Notes under the pieces: model-generated
What the model was told of the DNA's origin: nothing
What the model saw: the letters and a program-made list of their open reading frames with translations, nothing else
The model's database searches: none
Position numbers and translations under genes: made by a program
Part shown: piece after piece, positions 34,788-43,699 of the stretch
Numbering within the stretch: the stretch's first letter is position 1
How the letters are laid out: each line of letters starts with the position of its first letter
Origin: Afipia sp. Root123D2
GTDB lineage: Bacteria > Pseudomonadota > Alphaproteobacteria > Rhizobiales > Xanthobacteraceae
Assembly: GCF_001425835.1 (NCBI RefSeq)
Contig: NZ_LMDP01000004.1
Span: forward strand, 62,001-126,000
Direction of reading: 5' to 3'
Length of the DNA: 64,000 nt

Positions 34788-36189
34788 TGATTCCAACCTG
34801 GTGTTTGTCGAAGCTGAAGGTGGGAATGTCGCTGTTGCGCTCGGTGTAGCGGTGGTACAGCGAAATCGCGCCATGTCGGTTCAGCAGATATTTGATCCGC
34901 GAGTCGGCGGTGAGGACCTTGTCGTTGCGCGCCTGGCCGAAAAACTTGTCGCGCTCATAGCCGCCGGCCACCGAGAGGACGACGTTGCGGCGCAGTTCGT
35001 AGTCTGCGCCGAGTTGCAGCGCATTGGCCTGCACGCCGGTCGAACTGGTGTCCGACGTTTGGGTGACGATCTGCTCGGCCCGGAAATGAACGTCCAGCAG
35101 CCGGGTGGGGCGCCACATCAGCATCGCGCGATACGCCGGCCCCTCGATGGTGCCGATCGTCGAATCGTCGAAACTTTGCCGCGCATAGCCGAAGCCGATC
35201 TCGCCGGTGATGAGATTGGTCAAAGCAACCGTGACGCCGGACAGCGCGCGATAGCCCTGCGAGTCGAGCGTGCGGCCCGGTGTTCCCCTGATTTCGCGCT
35301 GGTTGCCTTCGACGCCGGTGAACCAGCCCAGTTTGGGCGAGAACGCATAATCGAGGCGGCCGTGAACCGTGTAGATCTGGCCGTCGCGGGCGTCCTGATT
35401 GATGATCGAGCCGTTCTGGGCGCGGGCCGAGCCGAAATCATATGCGTCGACGCCCATGCCGAAGGACGCGGCAAGGCGGTTGAACTCCTTGCGCACCGTG
35501 ATGTCGCCCGACAGCAGGTCATAGGGCGTCGGCGAGATCGCATTGACCGGCGAACTCAGCGTTCCGACGCCTTCGTTCAGATGCGACGCCTGAAAACTGG
35601 TGAGCACCTTGAGATCATGCGCGATGTCGTACCAGGCGCTGCCCTTGAGGCCGTAGTTCGTCTGGTTGAGACTCGAGTTCTCATTATAGATGGTGGACTG
35701 CGCGCTCAGTTTCAAATCGATGCCGTGCCGTTCCCACAGCGTATGGGCGCGCAGGCTCGGCGCGACGATAGCGGCAAAGTCCGACCGCTTCATGGTGTTG
35801 GACGAAAAGACGTTGCTGTCGAATCGCATGCCGGACATCAACGACGGGTTGAACATCCACGAACCGGCGCGGATGCCAACGGGCTCATATCCGGGCTGTT
35901 GTCGTGTTTTCACCGGCATGTCCTCGGGTTGAATACCGTCGCTGTTGTCGGGATCGTCCAGTTGCGGCAGCGGTGTCGGCTCGAAGACCTGCTGCGCGTT
36001 CCAGGGCGGCGCAGTCAGTTCGTTATCGGTCGGAATCACCTGCGCGAACGAAGGTGATGTCGCGCCGATGACGACGACGATCACCGGCCATGGCGCTAAC
36101 CTCCGTGCGATCTCGCCTGCGTTGCGGCGGGATCTCAGTCGGCGCTCCTCGACCGCGTTCAGAACAGAATACGCAAATACACATTTCAT
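34768..36189 (-). CDS. outer-membrane beta-barrel protein of the exopolysaccharide locus
   Basis: A 473-residue protein with an N-terminal export signal after a long charged start (hydrophobic core PVIVVVIGATSPSFA, cleavage near residue 50) and many alternating hydrophobic/aromatic strands after about residue 110. The last residue is Phe (NVTAQF), the usual end of outer-membrane barrels. Such proteins, found in gammaproteobacterial and rhizobial exopolysaccharide loci (VpsM/PssA-like), are thought to help the polymer cross the outer membrane. The mature N-terminal 60 residues are proline- and acid-rich. The gene lies between the Wza-like and Wzc-like genes, which agrees with this role. Confidence 0.82.
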   Translation of the reverse strand: MKCVFAYSVLNAVEERRLRSRRNAGEIARRLAPWPVIVVVIGATSPSFAQVIPTDNELTAPPWNAQQVFEPTPLPQLDDPDNSDGIQPEDMPVKTRQQPGYEPVGIRAGSWMFNPSLMSGMRFDSNVFSSNTMKRSDFAAIVAPSLRAHTLWERHGIDLKLSAQSTIYNENSSLNQTNYGLKGSAWYDIAHDLKVLTSFQASHLNEGVGTLSSPVNAISPTPYDLLSGDITVRKEFNRLAASFGMGVDAYDFGSARAQNGSIINQDARDGQIYTVHGRLDYAFSPKLGWFTGVEGNQREIRGTPGRTLDSQGYRALSGVTVALTNLITGEIGFGYARQSFDDSTIGTIEGPAYRAMLMWRPTRLLDVHFRAEQIVTQTSDTSSTGVQANALQLGADYELRRNVVLSVAGGYERDKFFGQARNDKVLTADSRIKYLLNRHGAISLYHRYTERNSDIPTFSFDKHQVGINVTAQF

Positions 36190-36501
36190 CGCTCGTCCCG
36201 CGCGGGATGTATTGACGGCTGGCGAAAGCGGGCTTCGTTCCAACTCTCGGCATGGTCCGGAAAGCATCCTGCTTCACCTGCGGGGCAGGTGGAGTTGATC
36301 TCATTCACGTGGTCAGAGTCTGGTCATCGTATCTCCGTTCCCGCGGTTGTCGCTTGCAAGGGAACGTGCGTTCCCTTGAATCGTTCGGCGTTGCAAAAAA
36401 ATATTACGCAGTGCAAAGGGACGACACTGTGGCGAGAGGCTCGCGCACATGCACAATTCGAGGACGATGAAACGAGATGAAGTATTGCTGCTGAAAAAAC
36501 G
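36190..36501. promoter_or_regulatory. 312-base gap with a perfect inverted repeat before the barrel-protein gene
   Basis: No gene is seen. CAAGGGAACG (36357-36366) and CGTTCCCTTG (36369-36378) form a perfect 10-bp inverted repeat with a 2-base centre, about 170 bases before the barrel-protein start. The tiny spacer argues for a dimeric regulator operator rather than an RNA hairpin. A moderately AT-rich stretch (36395-36410) lies next to it. Confidence 0.5.
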
Positions 36502-37095
36502 TCAGAAGTAGCGTTCGGGAATCCGGATGTTGTCGCCGGGTAACACCAGAACAGGTGCATCCATCGGATAGACTTCTTCCACGGTGCTGCCGGATCGCCG
36601 CAGAAACACCTTTCCTTCATTCGCGCGATAGGTGAATCCGCCTGCGCTGGCGACAGCATCGAGCACGGTGAGGCCTGATTTATAAGGGTATTCGCCGCTC
36701 TTCTTGATTTCGCCGAGAATGTAATAGGGCCGATAAAGCGCGATCTCGACATTCACCCGCGGATCTCGCACGATTCCCTTCGACAGCGCCGCTGCGATGG
36801 CGCGCTCGAGTTGTCGCGTCGTCAGTCCGCCGGCCTTGACGTGACCGGCGAGTGGAATCGAGACCGATCCGTTGCCGTCGACTTCATATTCGCCGGTGAT
36901 GTCCGGTTCGCCATAAACCTTAACGCGCACGCGATCGCTCGGCCCCAGAAGATAAGTGCGCGAAACAGAACCCGTTGATACGTGTGTCTGCTGCGCAGAA
37001 GCCGGTGTCAGCGATCCAGTGGACACGGACATGGCAATTGCAAAAAAAACGGGCAGGCCCGCAAAACGAAAACACGATTGCAGCATCAGATTCAT
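36502..37095 (-). CDS. polysaccharide export protein (Wza/SLBB family)
   Basis: A 197-residue periplasmic or outer-membrane protein. A signal peptide covers about residues 1-35 (ending TPASAQ), the Poly_export domain starts at YLLGPSDRVRVKVYGEPD, and a SLBB domain follows with YILGEIKKSGEYPYKSGLTVLDAVASAGGF (read as YILGEIKKSGEY and TVLDAVASAGGF). There is no lipobox cysteine, so unlike E. coli Wza it is probably not lipidated, and it lacks the C-terminal membrane-spanning helix; the neighbouring barrel protein may supply the outer-membrane channel. It is the promoter-proximal gene of the minus-strand export operon. Confidence 0.92.
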   Translation of the reverse strand: MNLMLQSCFRFAGLPVFFAIAMSVSTGSLTPASAQQTHVSTGSVSRTYLLGPSDRVRVKVYGEPDITGEYEVDGNGSVSIPLAGHVKAGGLTTRQLERAIAAALSKGIVRDPRVNVEIALYRPYYILGEIKKSGEYPYKSGLTVLDAVASAGGFTYRANEGKVFLRRSGSTVEEVYPMDAPVLVLPGDNIRIPERYF

Positions 37096-37096
37096 C

Positions 37097-37128
37097 TCAC
37101 GCAGTATGGAGCTTCACGCAGTATGGAG
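37097..37128. repeat. tandem 15-base direct repeat in the wza-like leader
   Basis: TCACGCAGTATGGAG occurs at 37097-37111 and again at 37114-37128, a period of 17 bases, immediately upstream of the export-protein start (37095). It may be a simple duplication or a pair of regulator half-sites. Confidence 0.6.
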
Positions 37129-37241
37129 TTCGGCACGGATGATCTGTCGATCCGCGCCGTTTCTCGACGGCCGGGATGATACGCGGCTAAAAGCGGCGAA
37201 AGCATGTAAGACCTGTTCCAAATTGTCCGGAACAAGTTCCC

Positions 37242-37982
37242 TCACAGCACCATGATGTCCGCGTTTTCGATTGCGATCGTAGTTAACACGCCCGAGCGCC
37301 ACGCGCCGGTATCGATGTTGATGCGGTTGTCGCGAAAGTCGGTATGCTCGACGGGTGTGTGGCCGTGAATGACGATTTTCCCGTGATTATAAGTAGAGTC
37401 GAGGAACTCATCGCGAATCCATAACAGGTCCTCGGTGTCCTGCTGCTCCATCGGAACTCCAGGCCGGATTCCGGCGTGAACAAAAAGAAAATCGCCGCAG
37501 CTGAAACTGTTACGCAAACATTGCAGAAACAATTCGTGAGTGCGCGGAAACACCTCACGGAGCGCGTGCTGCAGCGACACGGTCGTGAGTGGGGTGTGAT
37601 TCGGATTTATGGAAACGCCGTAGGAGGCGAGCGTCTGCATGGCGCCGACATGCGCCCATTGCCGGATGGCTTCCGGGTCGTGAAGGAATATTTCGAGCAA
37701 TTGCTCGTGGTTGCCCCGCAGGCAAATCGCATGCCGTCGGACGAGACGAACCGCGAGCTGGTCGATCACGCCTTTCGAATCCGGGCCGCGGTCGATGTAA
37801 TCGCCGAGATAGACCTCGACGGAATGGCGGATCGGCCGTCTGCGAAGATCGTCATCGATGCGGGCAATGGTTTCGGCCAGCAGATCCGAGCGGCCGTGAA
37901 TGTCGCCGACCGCATAAATCCGTGTCTCGGGCGGCGTCGATGCCGGTTCCGATCGGGAGTGACCGCCGATCTCTCGCCGCAT
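37242..37982 (-). CDS. PP2A-like serine/threonine phosphatase / diadenosine tetraphosphatase family
   Basis: A 246-residue cytoplasmic metallophosphoesterase. The metal-site motifs are all present: GDIHGR (about 26-31), GDYIDRGPDS (about 60-69), RGNHE (about 94-98), and the later His residues in FVHAGIRPG and IHGHTPV. The family includes bacterial PrpA/PrpB-type protein phosphatases and symmetric Ap4A hydrolases; the sequence does not decide between them. It lies upstream of the Wza-like gene in the same direction with a 146-base gap, so it may act on phosphorylated components of the polysaccharide system, but this is only context. The ATG has a weak ribosome site. Confidence 0.88.
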   Translation of the reverse strand: MRREIGGHSRSEPASTPPETRIYAVGDIHGRSDLLAETIARIDDDLRRRPIRHSVEVYLGDYIDRGPDSKGVIDQLAVRLVRRHAICLRGNHEQLLEIFLHDPEAIRQWAHVGAMQTLASYGVSINPNHTPLTTVSLQHALREVFPRTHELFLQCLRNSFSCGDFLFVHAGIRPGVPMEQQDTEDLLWIRDEFLDSTYNHGKIVIHGHTPVEHTDFRDNRINIDTGAWRSGVLTTIAIENADIMVL

Positions 37983-38058
37983 TTGTTAATGGCCTGACTA
38001 TGATTCAGTGACAGAAGAGGCGCAGAAACGCACGCCACTCGTTCAATAACGCGACGAT

Positions 38059-38280
38059 CTAGAAGAAAACGAGGCGGATCACCACAATGATGGCGACCCA
38101 CGCCAGAAAGTTGGCCAGGATCAGCCGACTTCGCAACCGGCGACCGGAGTCATCGGCAGGACATTGCGGCGGGATGTTCGCATGCTCAGCGATCATCGTC
38201 GGCTCCGCGGTGGAACTCCGGCGCGGCGCGCGAGCGCTGTCATCCGGGAGCGTTTCTGCTTTCTGCAGTTTGACAATCAT
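38059..38280 (-). CDS. small hypothetical protein with C-terminal membrane helix
   Basis: A 73-residue protein with a polar, disordered first 48 residues and one strong C-terminal hydrophobic segment (LILANFLAWVAIIVVIRLVFF). This tail-anchored shape and a GAGAG a few bases before the ATG make it a plausible real gene. No family is recognised. It stands alone between the phosphatase gene and the control region before the initiating transferase. Confidence 0.45.
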   Translation of the reverse strand: MIVKLQKAETLPDDSARAPRRSSTAEPTMIAEHANIPPQCPADDSGRRLRSRLILANFLAWVAIIVVIRLVFF

Positions 38281-38875
38281 ATGGGACTCTCTGCGGCGAC
38301 AGTGCCGTGCCCGGTTAAGAGTCTCGAATCAGAAAATCTTTCTGCACTTGAAAGCGCTTTTAAAATTTTTGACGTCACGAGCAATTTGGCCTGATTCGAT
38401 TGTCGCGCCTGCCGCGCGACAACTCAAGCTAAACGTACATTTTCTCTACAGGATTGGGCCGCAGTGTCATTTTAGGGTCACGTTTCTCGTTGTTATCGCG
38501 GTTATCGCGACGACGTTGTCGTAGGCGACGTTTCGACGCTGCCCTGTGTGCATGGCTGCGTCCAGAAAACTGCAGCTTAAATTTTCAGCGCCTCCACATA
38601 AGCGCCTTCGCTCACAGCAAAATTTGCGCGCCGCACAAAAGACTCACCACTCCTCGCCACTGATGTGCGCGAACTTTCCGTTTTCCCGCCCCACTTCTTC
38701 CAAACATTTAGGAATACTTCAGCGCCGAAGCATTCGCCTTTCGCTGATGCGATCTGAATTCTCGCACGTGCGAGATTTCAGGTTTCGAGGTCAGGCGGGA
38801 ATCTCGCTTGAGAGGTGCGTTGAGTTTCATTTTGTTGCGGCGTCTCGCGACGCGCAGGCAGAAAGTACGTATACG
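38281..38875. other. 595-base gap before the initiating sugar-phosphate transferase gene
   Basis: The frame of the downstream gene is open back to 38546, but that extension has no ribosome site or family features, so I treat it as non-coding. The gap holds an AT-rich stretch with TTTTTGACGTCACG (38366-38379), and a tandem GTTATCGCG pair at 38492-38509. These may be promoter or regulator sites for the plus-strand unit or the divergent small gene. Confidence 0.4.
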
Positions 38876-39631
38876 ATGGCCTCTACAATCACAGCTCGTC
38901 TTTCCCAGGATAACGTCACTCCGCTGTGGAAGGAGCGGCAGTTTATTTCGGTGCGCCCTGTCGAATATGCCAGCGGCAGCAGCGCTTATCGCAGCCGGCA
39001 TCCCGTGCGCAGGGCGCGCAGCGAACCTGCGTTGTCGTTCGGCAAGCGTGTCTTCGATATTGTGGCAGCGAGCGCCGCGCTGTTGTTCTTCACGCCAGTA
39101 TTCGTTGCAGCGGCGATAGCCATCAAGGCGACATCGCGCGGCCCGGTGTTCTTCCGGCAGTATCGCTACGGCTATCGGAACAAGCTGTTCCGGATTTACA
39201 AATTCCGCTCGATGAATACGGAACTCGGCGACAAATCTGGTGTGCAGCAGACCGTGGCTGGAGATTCACGAATCACGCCGGTCGGCCGGATTCTGCGCAA
39301 GACCAGCCTCGACGAACTTCCCCAGCTCATCAACGTCATCAAGGGTGACATGTCGCTGGTCGGGCCGCGGCCGCATGTGCCGGGAATGCTCGCCGCGAAT
39401 ACGCTCTATGAAGATCTGGTTCCGTACTACTTCCAGCGTCACATCGCGCGCCCCGGCATCACCGGGCTCGCTCAGGTGAGCGGATGCAGGGGCAGCACGG
39501 CGGAATACAGCCGCGCGGTTGAGCGGATCGATCACGATCTCGACTATATCGAGAAATGGTCGCTGCGCATGGATCTGGTGATCATCGCACGGACCGTGCG
39601 CCGTGAATTCCTGTCCGGCAGCGCCGTCTGA
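38876..39631 (+). CDS. undecaprenyl-phosphate sugar-1-phosphate transferase (initiating enzyme)
   Basis: A 251-residue polyprenyl-phosphate sugar phosphotransferase of the short WbaP/WcaJ-C-terminal type. It transfers a hexose-1-phosphate from an NDP-sugar to undecaprenyl phosphate and so starts each repeat unit. KRVFDIVAASAALLFFTPVF is the single re-entrant membrane helix, followed by KFRSMNTE, GRILRKTSLDELPQL (catalytic Asp-Glu), MSLVGPRP and ARPGITGLAQVSG. The N-terminal 45 residues are poorly conserved. The ATG at 38876 has only a weak ribosome site. It is followed after 52 bases by manC and belongs to the exopolysaccharide locus. Confidence 0.93.
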   Translation: MASTITARLSQDNVTPLWKERQFISVRPVEYASGSSAYRSRHPVRRARSEPALSFGKRVFDIVAASAALLFFTPVFVAAAIAIKATSRGPVFFRQYRYGYRNKLFRIYKFRSMNTELGDKSGVQQTVAGDSRITPVGRILRKTSLDELPQLINVIKGDMSLVGPRPHVPGMLAANTLYEDLVPYYFQRHIARPGITGLAQVSGCRGSTAEYSRAVERIDHDLDYIEKWSLRMDLVIIARTVRREFLSGSAV

Positions 39632-39683
39632 CTTTCATATTTCTTGATCCTTTTCCAAATCATGAACGCAAGGGGACGCAACG

Positions 39684-41111
39684 ATGCCTCACGGCCGTAT
39701 TACACCTGTTCTTCTGTCGGGCGGCAGCGGCTCGCGGCTGTGGCCGCTGTCGCGGGAAACCTATCCCAAGCAGCTTCTGTCCTTGCTCGGTGAAAAAACC
39801 ATGCTGCAGCAGACGGCGCTGCGGGTCGGCGATCCCGCAGTGTTCGGCGATCCGATCGTGGTCGCGAATACCGAGCACCGCTTCGCCATCGCCGAGCAGT
39901 TGCGCGCGGTCGGCGTCGATCAGCCCGCCATGGTGCTCGAACCGTTCGGCCGCAACACGGCGCCGGCGGTTGCGATCGCGGCGCTGATCGCCAGCGAAGC
40001 CGATCCGGATGCCATTATACTTGTGATGCCGGTGGATCACTGGGTGCGCGATGCCGCCGCATTCGGCGCCGCGATGGTGGCGGGACTGGCGGCCGCGCGG
40101 CAGGGAAAGTTCGTGCTGTTCGGCGTGCGGCCGACATCGCCGGCCACCGGCTTCGGCTATATCCGTGTCGGTGACAAGCTGCCCGCGGCGTCCGGCATCC
40201 ATGCGGTCGCGGGTTTTACGGAAAAGCCGACGCTGCAGACAGCGGAAAAGTTTCTCGCCGCCAAAGATCATCTGTGGAACAGCGGCATCTTCCTGCTTCC
40301 GGCGCGGCAGTTCATCGAGGAGTTGTCGCGGCTTGCGCCCGAGGTGCTCGCGGCAAGCAGGGCGGCGCTGGCGGATGCGGCGCGCGATCTCGATTTCCTG
40401 CGTCTCGATGAGGCTGCTTTCAAAAACTGTCCCGCGATCTCCATCGATCATGCGGTGATGGAGAAAACCGCCTCGGCGGCCGTTCTGCCGGTCGCGTTCG
40501 ACTGGAGCGATGTCGGAAGCTGGTCGGCGCTGTGGAAGATGGCCGACAAGGACGATGACGGCAATGTCGCGATCGGCGACGTGGTGATGGAAGATGCCAC
40601 CGGCTGCTATGTCCGCGGTGAGGGGCCGCTGGTCGCGGCGATCGGCGTTGAAGACCTGATCATCACCGCGACACCCGATGTGGTGCTTGTTTCCACCAAG
40701 GATCGCGATCAGGATGTCAGCAAGGTCGTCAGCAAGCTCAAGGCCAACGGCCATCGCTCGGCGACGCAGACCCAGTGCGTCCATCGCCCGTGGGGCTATT
40801 ATCAGTCGATCCACGCGGGCGACCGTTTCCAGGTCAAGCGGATCACCGTCAATCCCGGCGCCAAGCTGTCGCTGCAGAAGCATTTCCATCGCGCCGAGCA
40901 TTGGGTGGTCGTCAACGGCACCGCCATCGTGACTCGCGACGATGAGGAAATCCTGCTGCGCGAGAACGAGTCCGTGTTCGTTCCGCTCGGCTGCATGCAC
41001 CGCCTGGAGAATCCGGGGAAGGTGCCGCTCAACCTGATCGAGGTGCAGTCCGGCCCTTATCTCGGTGAGGACGACATCGTCCGCATCGAGGACGTCTACC
41101 ACCGGATCTGA
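39684..41111 (+). CDS. manC: mannose-1-phosphate guanylyltransferase / mannose-6-phosphate isomerase
   Basis: A 475-residue bifunctional cytoplasmic enzyme that makes GDP-mannose and, in many members, also interconverts mannose-6-phosphate and fructose-6-phosphate. The pyrophosphorylase motif LSGGSGSRLWPLSRETYPKQ (residues about 10-29) and FTEKP are present; the C-terminal isomerase is a cupin with QKHFHRAEHWVVVNG holding metal-binding histidines. An AAGGGG lies about 10 bases before the ATG. Its presence indicates that mannose, or a GDP-mannose-derived sugar such as fucose or rhamnose, is part of the polysaccharide. Confidence 0.95.
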   Translation: MPHGRITPVLLSGGSGSRLWPLSRETYPKQLLSLLGEKTMLQQTALRVGDPAVFGDPIVVANTEHRFAIAEQLRAVGVDQPAMVLEPFGRNTAPAVAIAALIASEADPDAIILVMPVDHWVRDAAAFGAAMVAGLAAARQGKFVLFGVRPTSPATGFGYIRVGDKLPAASGIHAVAGFTEKPTLQTAEKFLAAKDHLWNSGIFLLPARQFIEELSRLAPEVLAASRAALADAARDLDFLRLDEAAFKNCPAISIDHAVMEKTASAAVLPVAFDWSDVGSWSALWKMADKDDDGNVAIGDVVMEDATGCYVRGEGPLVAAIGVEDLIITATPDVVLVSTKDRDQDVSKVVSKLKANGHRSATQTQCVHRPWGYYQSIHAGDRFQVKRITVNPGAKLSLQKHFHRAEHWVVVNGTAIVTRDDEEILLRENESVFVPLGCMHRLENPGKVPLNLIEVQSGPYLGEDDIVRIEDVYHRI

Positions 41112-41190
41112 CGCCAATCCCGAATCCGGCGCCGGGCGGCACAAGCGGCCCGGGCGGATCAATTTTGCCAACCACAGAAGGATATCCGCA

Positions 41191-41982
41191 ATGAATGCGA
41201 TCCAGCAGACGAAAGGTCTGGTCAAGGAAGCGTTTCCTTCGCTGTGGCTGCGTTGGCATTTCATGCGCCGTCCGAAGTCGGCGGAAGTCGAGTTGTCATT
41301 CCTGAAGAACATCGTGCCGGAAGGCGCCACCACCATTGATGTCGGCGCGAATTGCGGGCTTTACACCCGCGAACTGGCGCGGCTGTCGCAAAGCGTTCAT
41401 GCTTTCGAGCCGTCGCACGCGATGGCGAAGCTGCTGCGCCAGACATCGGCGCCGAATGTCGCGGTTCACGAAATCGCGCTGTCCGATCGCAACGGCGAGG
41501 CCGCCCTGCTCGTGCCGCAGGGCAATGCCGGGCCGGTGCATGGGCTGGCCTCGATCGAGCCGCAGGCCGATCTCCTGGCCCGGGACTGCGTGGTGACGAA
41601 CGTTCCGACCGCGCGGCTCGATGCGGTGATGCAGCAGGATGTCGCCTTCGTGAAGATCGATGTCGAGGGCCACGAGCTGAGCGTGCTCAACGGCGCGGTC
41701 GGGCTTCTCGAGCGCAGTCATCCGGTTTTTCTGGTCGAGGCGGAGGACCGGCACCGCGAACAGGCGACGGCATCCGTGTTCGACTTCTTCCGCGAGCGCG
41801 GCTATAGCGGCTTTTTCATCGACGATGGCGACGCGCTGCCGGTGAATGAATTCGACGCCGGAATCTTCCAGGATCCGGATTCGCTGTTGCCCAACGGCGG
41901 CCGCAAAAGCGGGCGTTCCTACATCAACAATTTCTTCTTCTTCCCGCCTGAGCGGGACGGCATGTTGATGCTCAACGGCTAG
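41191..41982 (+). CDS. FkbM-family methyltransferase
   Basis: A 263-residue SAM-dependent methyltransferase. The SAM-binding motif I is TTIDVGANCGLYT (about residues 48-60), then HAFEPS (motif II region), VAVHEIALSD, and the FkbM signature FVKIDVEGHELSVLNGA near residue 150. These enzymes often O-methylate sugars. Its place after manC, with an AAGGA ribosome site 9 bases before the ATG, suggests it methylates a sugar of the exopolysaccharide. The frame is open to 41065 but the upstream part overlaps the manC end and lacks family features. It is the last gene of this unit. Confidence 0.88.
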   Translation: MNAIQQTKGLVKEAFPSLWLRWHFMRRPKSAEVELSFLKNIVPEGATTIDVGANCGLYTRELARLSQSVHAFEPSHAMAKLLRQTSAPNVAVHEIALSDRNGEAALLVPQGNAGPVHGLASIEPQADLLARDCVVTNVPTARLDAVMQQDVAFVKIDVEGHELSVLNGAVGLLERSHPVFLVEAEDRHREQATASVFDFFRERGYSGFFIDDGDALPVNEFDAGIFQDPDSLLPNGGRKSGRSYINNFFFFPPERDGMLMLNG

Positions 41983-42013
41983 GCGGTACGCTCTGCGAGA
42001 AGGCGAGGGGCGT

Positions 42014-43261
42014 TCATTCGCGCAGCGCCGGCACGACGAGGAACGGAATCATTCCGATGATGACGCTGATCAGCGCGAACAGCATCAGGGCGTCGTAGTT
42101 GCCGGTGATGTCGTGGATCAGGCCGCCGCTCCACGAGCCGAACGCCGACCCGAGACCGCTGCCGATCACGATGGTGCCGTAGATGGTGCCGACGCGCTCG
42201 CCGCGGAAAATCTTCATGGCCGTTGCCGTGATCAGCGGGCCGCGCGAGCCGATCATGCTGCCGAAACAGATGACGAATCCGGTTAGCAGCCAGATGTTCG
42301 GATACGATTTCAAAAGCCAGAGCATCACCATGCCGATGATGGATACGGCATAGCTGAACAGCACCGACCGCCGCCGTCCGATCAGCCCGTCGAGCCAGGT
42401 CACCGACAGCATGCCCACCACCAGTACGACCCCGCTGAAGCCCCACGCGGTTGCGGCGAGAATCGGGCGGAACCCGGCATCGACAAGATAGGCGACGACC
42501 TGCGCCGAAACGGCGAACATCCCGACCGCGGTGAAGAAGAACGTCGAGAACAACGCCCAGAAGGCGTGATGGCGCATGGCGCGTAGCAGCGTCCAGCCTT
42601 CGTCAATAATGTCTGACGTCGCGGTCTTGGCCAGACTGGGCGAGCCGGCCGCGAGAACACGCCACGGCAGCAGGATCAGGGGGATCAGCAGGAAAAGCAC
42701 CGCGCCGCCGAAGGTCTGGTAAGCGCCGCGCCAGCCGAACCGCTCGATCAAGACTTGCGATAGCGGCAACAGCAGCAGAACGCCGGCGCCGGTCGCGGAA
42801 TAGACCACGGCCATCGCCGTCGGCAGCCGAGGCCCGAACCAGCGGCCGAGCAGGATCGAGTTCGGCACATTGCCGATGAAGGCAATGCCGAATCCGACGC
42901 ACAGGCCGAGGCTGAGCTGGAACTGCCACAAATATTGCGCCTGGGAGGCGACAAGGAACGCGCCGCCCAGGAGCATCAGCCCGAGGGCGAACACGACTCG
43001 TGGTCCGGAGCGATCGAACAGCCGGCCGATAAAGGGTGAGGCGAGCCCGCCGGCGAGCGCCGCCAGCGAATAGATCGAAATGACCTCGGCGCGGTCCCAG
43101 CCGAAGGTTTGCGAAATCGGCAGCAGGAAGACTGTGAAGCTTTCCCCCAGCCCGCGCCCGAGGACCGAAAGCCCGAAACACATTGTCAGGACGGCGATTG
43201 CCGTCCGCGCCGGATCGGGCGAGGGTCTCACCCCGCTGTCGATTGCACTTTCCTGTTCCAT
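42014..43261 (-). CDS. MFS transporter, monocarboxylate/OFA-like
   Basis: A 415-residue major facilitator with about twelve membrane helices. The loop between helices 2 and 3 reads SPFIGRLFDRSGPR, the standard MFS motif, and a second copy is in the helix 8-9 loop (LDGLIGRRRS). The arrangement and the YSATGAGVLLLLPLSQ segment resemble the monocarboxylate/oxalate-type branch (MCT, OFA). It would exchange or co-transport a small organic anion across the inner membrane, but the substrate is unknown. It is convergent with the FkbM gene and separated from the next ABC importer by a 438-base gap. Confidence 0.85.
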   Translation of the reverse strand: MEQESAIDSGVRPSPDPARTAIAVLTMCFGLSVLGRGLGESFTVFLLPISQTFGWDRAEVISIYSLAALAGGLASPFIGRLFDRSGPRVVFALGLMLLGGAFLVASQAQYLWQFQLSLGLCVGFGIAFIGNVPNSILLGRWFGPRLPTAMAVVYSATGAGVLLLLPLSQVLIERFGWRGAYQTFGGAVLFLLIPLILLPWRVLAAGSPSLAKTATSDIIDEGWTLLRAMRHHAFWALFSTFFFTAVGMFAVSAQVVAYLVDAGFRPILAATAWGFSGVVLVVGMLSVTWLDGLIGRRRSVLFSYAVSIIGMVMLWLLKSYPNIWLLTGFVICFGSMIGSRGPLITATAMKIFRGERVGTIYGTIVIGSGLGSAFGSWSGGLIHDITGNYDALMLFALISVIIGMIPFLVVPALRE

Positions 43262-43699
43262 ACACTCATGGAGCCTAATCCATGGCCGATGAGCAGTAGC
43301 AGTTTGGGAATGTGCCTATGCTTCACGCGCCATGCGCACAACCGGGGATGCGGTGCCGGCCCGGAAGGCCCGCATACCGGCATATATAATGTCACCGATA
43401 TTCCGGGATGGCTGGCACCGGTCTCGCGCGATCGCGGGCCGCGGGCGGCCGGCTTGTTGCACCGCCACATTACATCCCCGAAAGGTTAGGCCGATGCTGG
43501 CCTCGTATAGCGATCAGTTTCAAACAATACATCGTGGAGCGATGCAGTCGTATCGGGCAAGATTTTCGTCTGCACTTTATTTAGCTATCGATCGCGCACA
43601 AAGCGTCGCGGTTTCTCTTGCCGAGTTTGCAAGTCGGGTTACAATCCTCGCCATAAGCCGACCACAAGGCTTTAAAAAATAAAACCTGGGAGGACAATC
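43262..43699. other. 438-base gap upstream of the second HAAT importer
   Basis: No convincing gene. A perfect TATAAT (43385-43390) lies in the middle but lacks a recognisable -35 at the right distance. A 62-codon frame at 43494-43682 with a weak AAGG site is possible but its codon use is unlike that of its neighbours. The 3' part (43500-43690) is AT-richer and should hold the importer promoter. Confidence 0.4.

Noticed and set aside
38546-38875. N-terminal extension of the initiating sugar-phosphate transferase
   Set aside because: The extra 110 residues have no ribosome site and do not resemble the membrane domain of long WbaP proteins.
43494-43682. 62-codon plus-strand frame just before the second binding-protein gene
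   Set aside because: The start signal is weak and the codon use is AT-rich and unlike the neighbours; kept only as a note in the gap entry.
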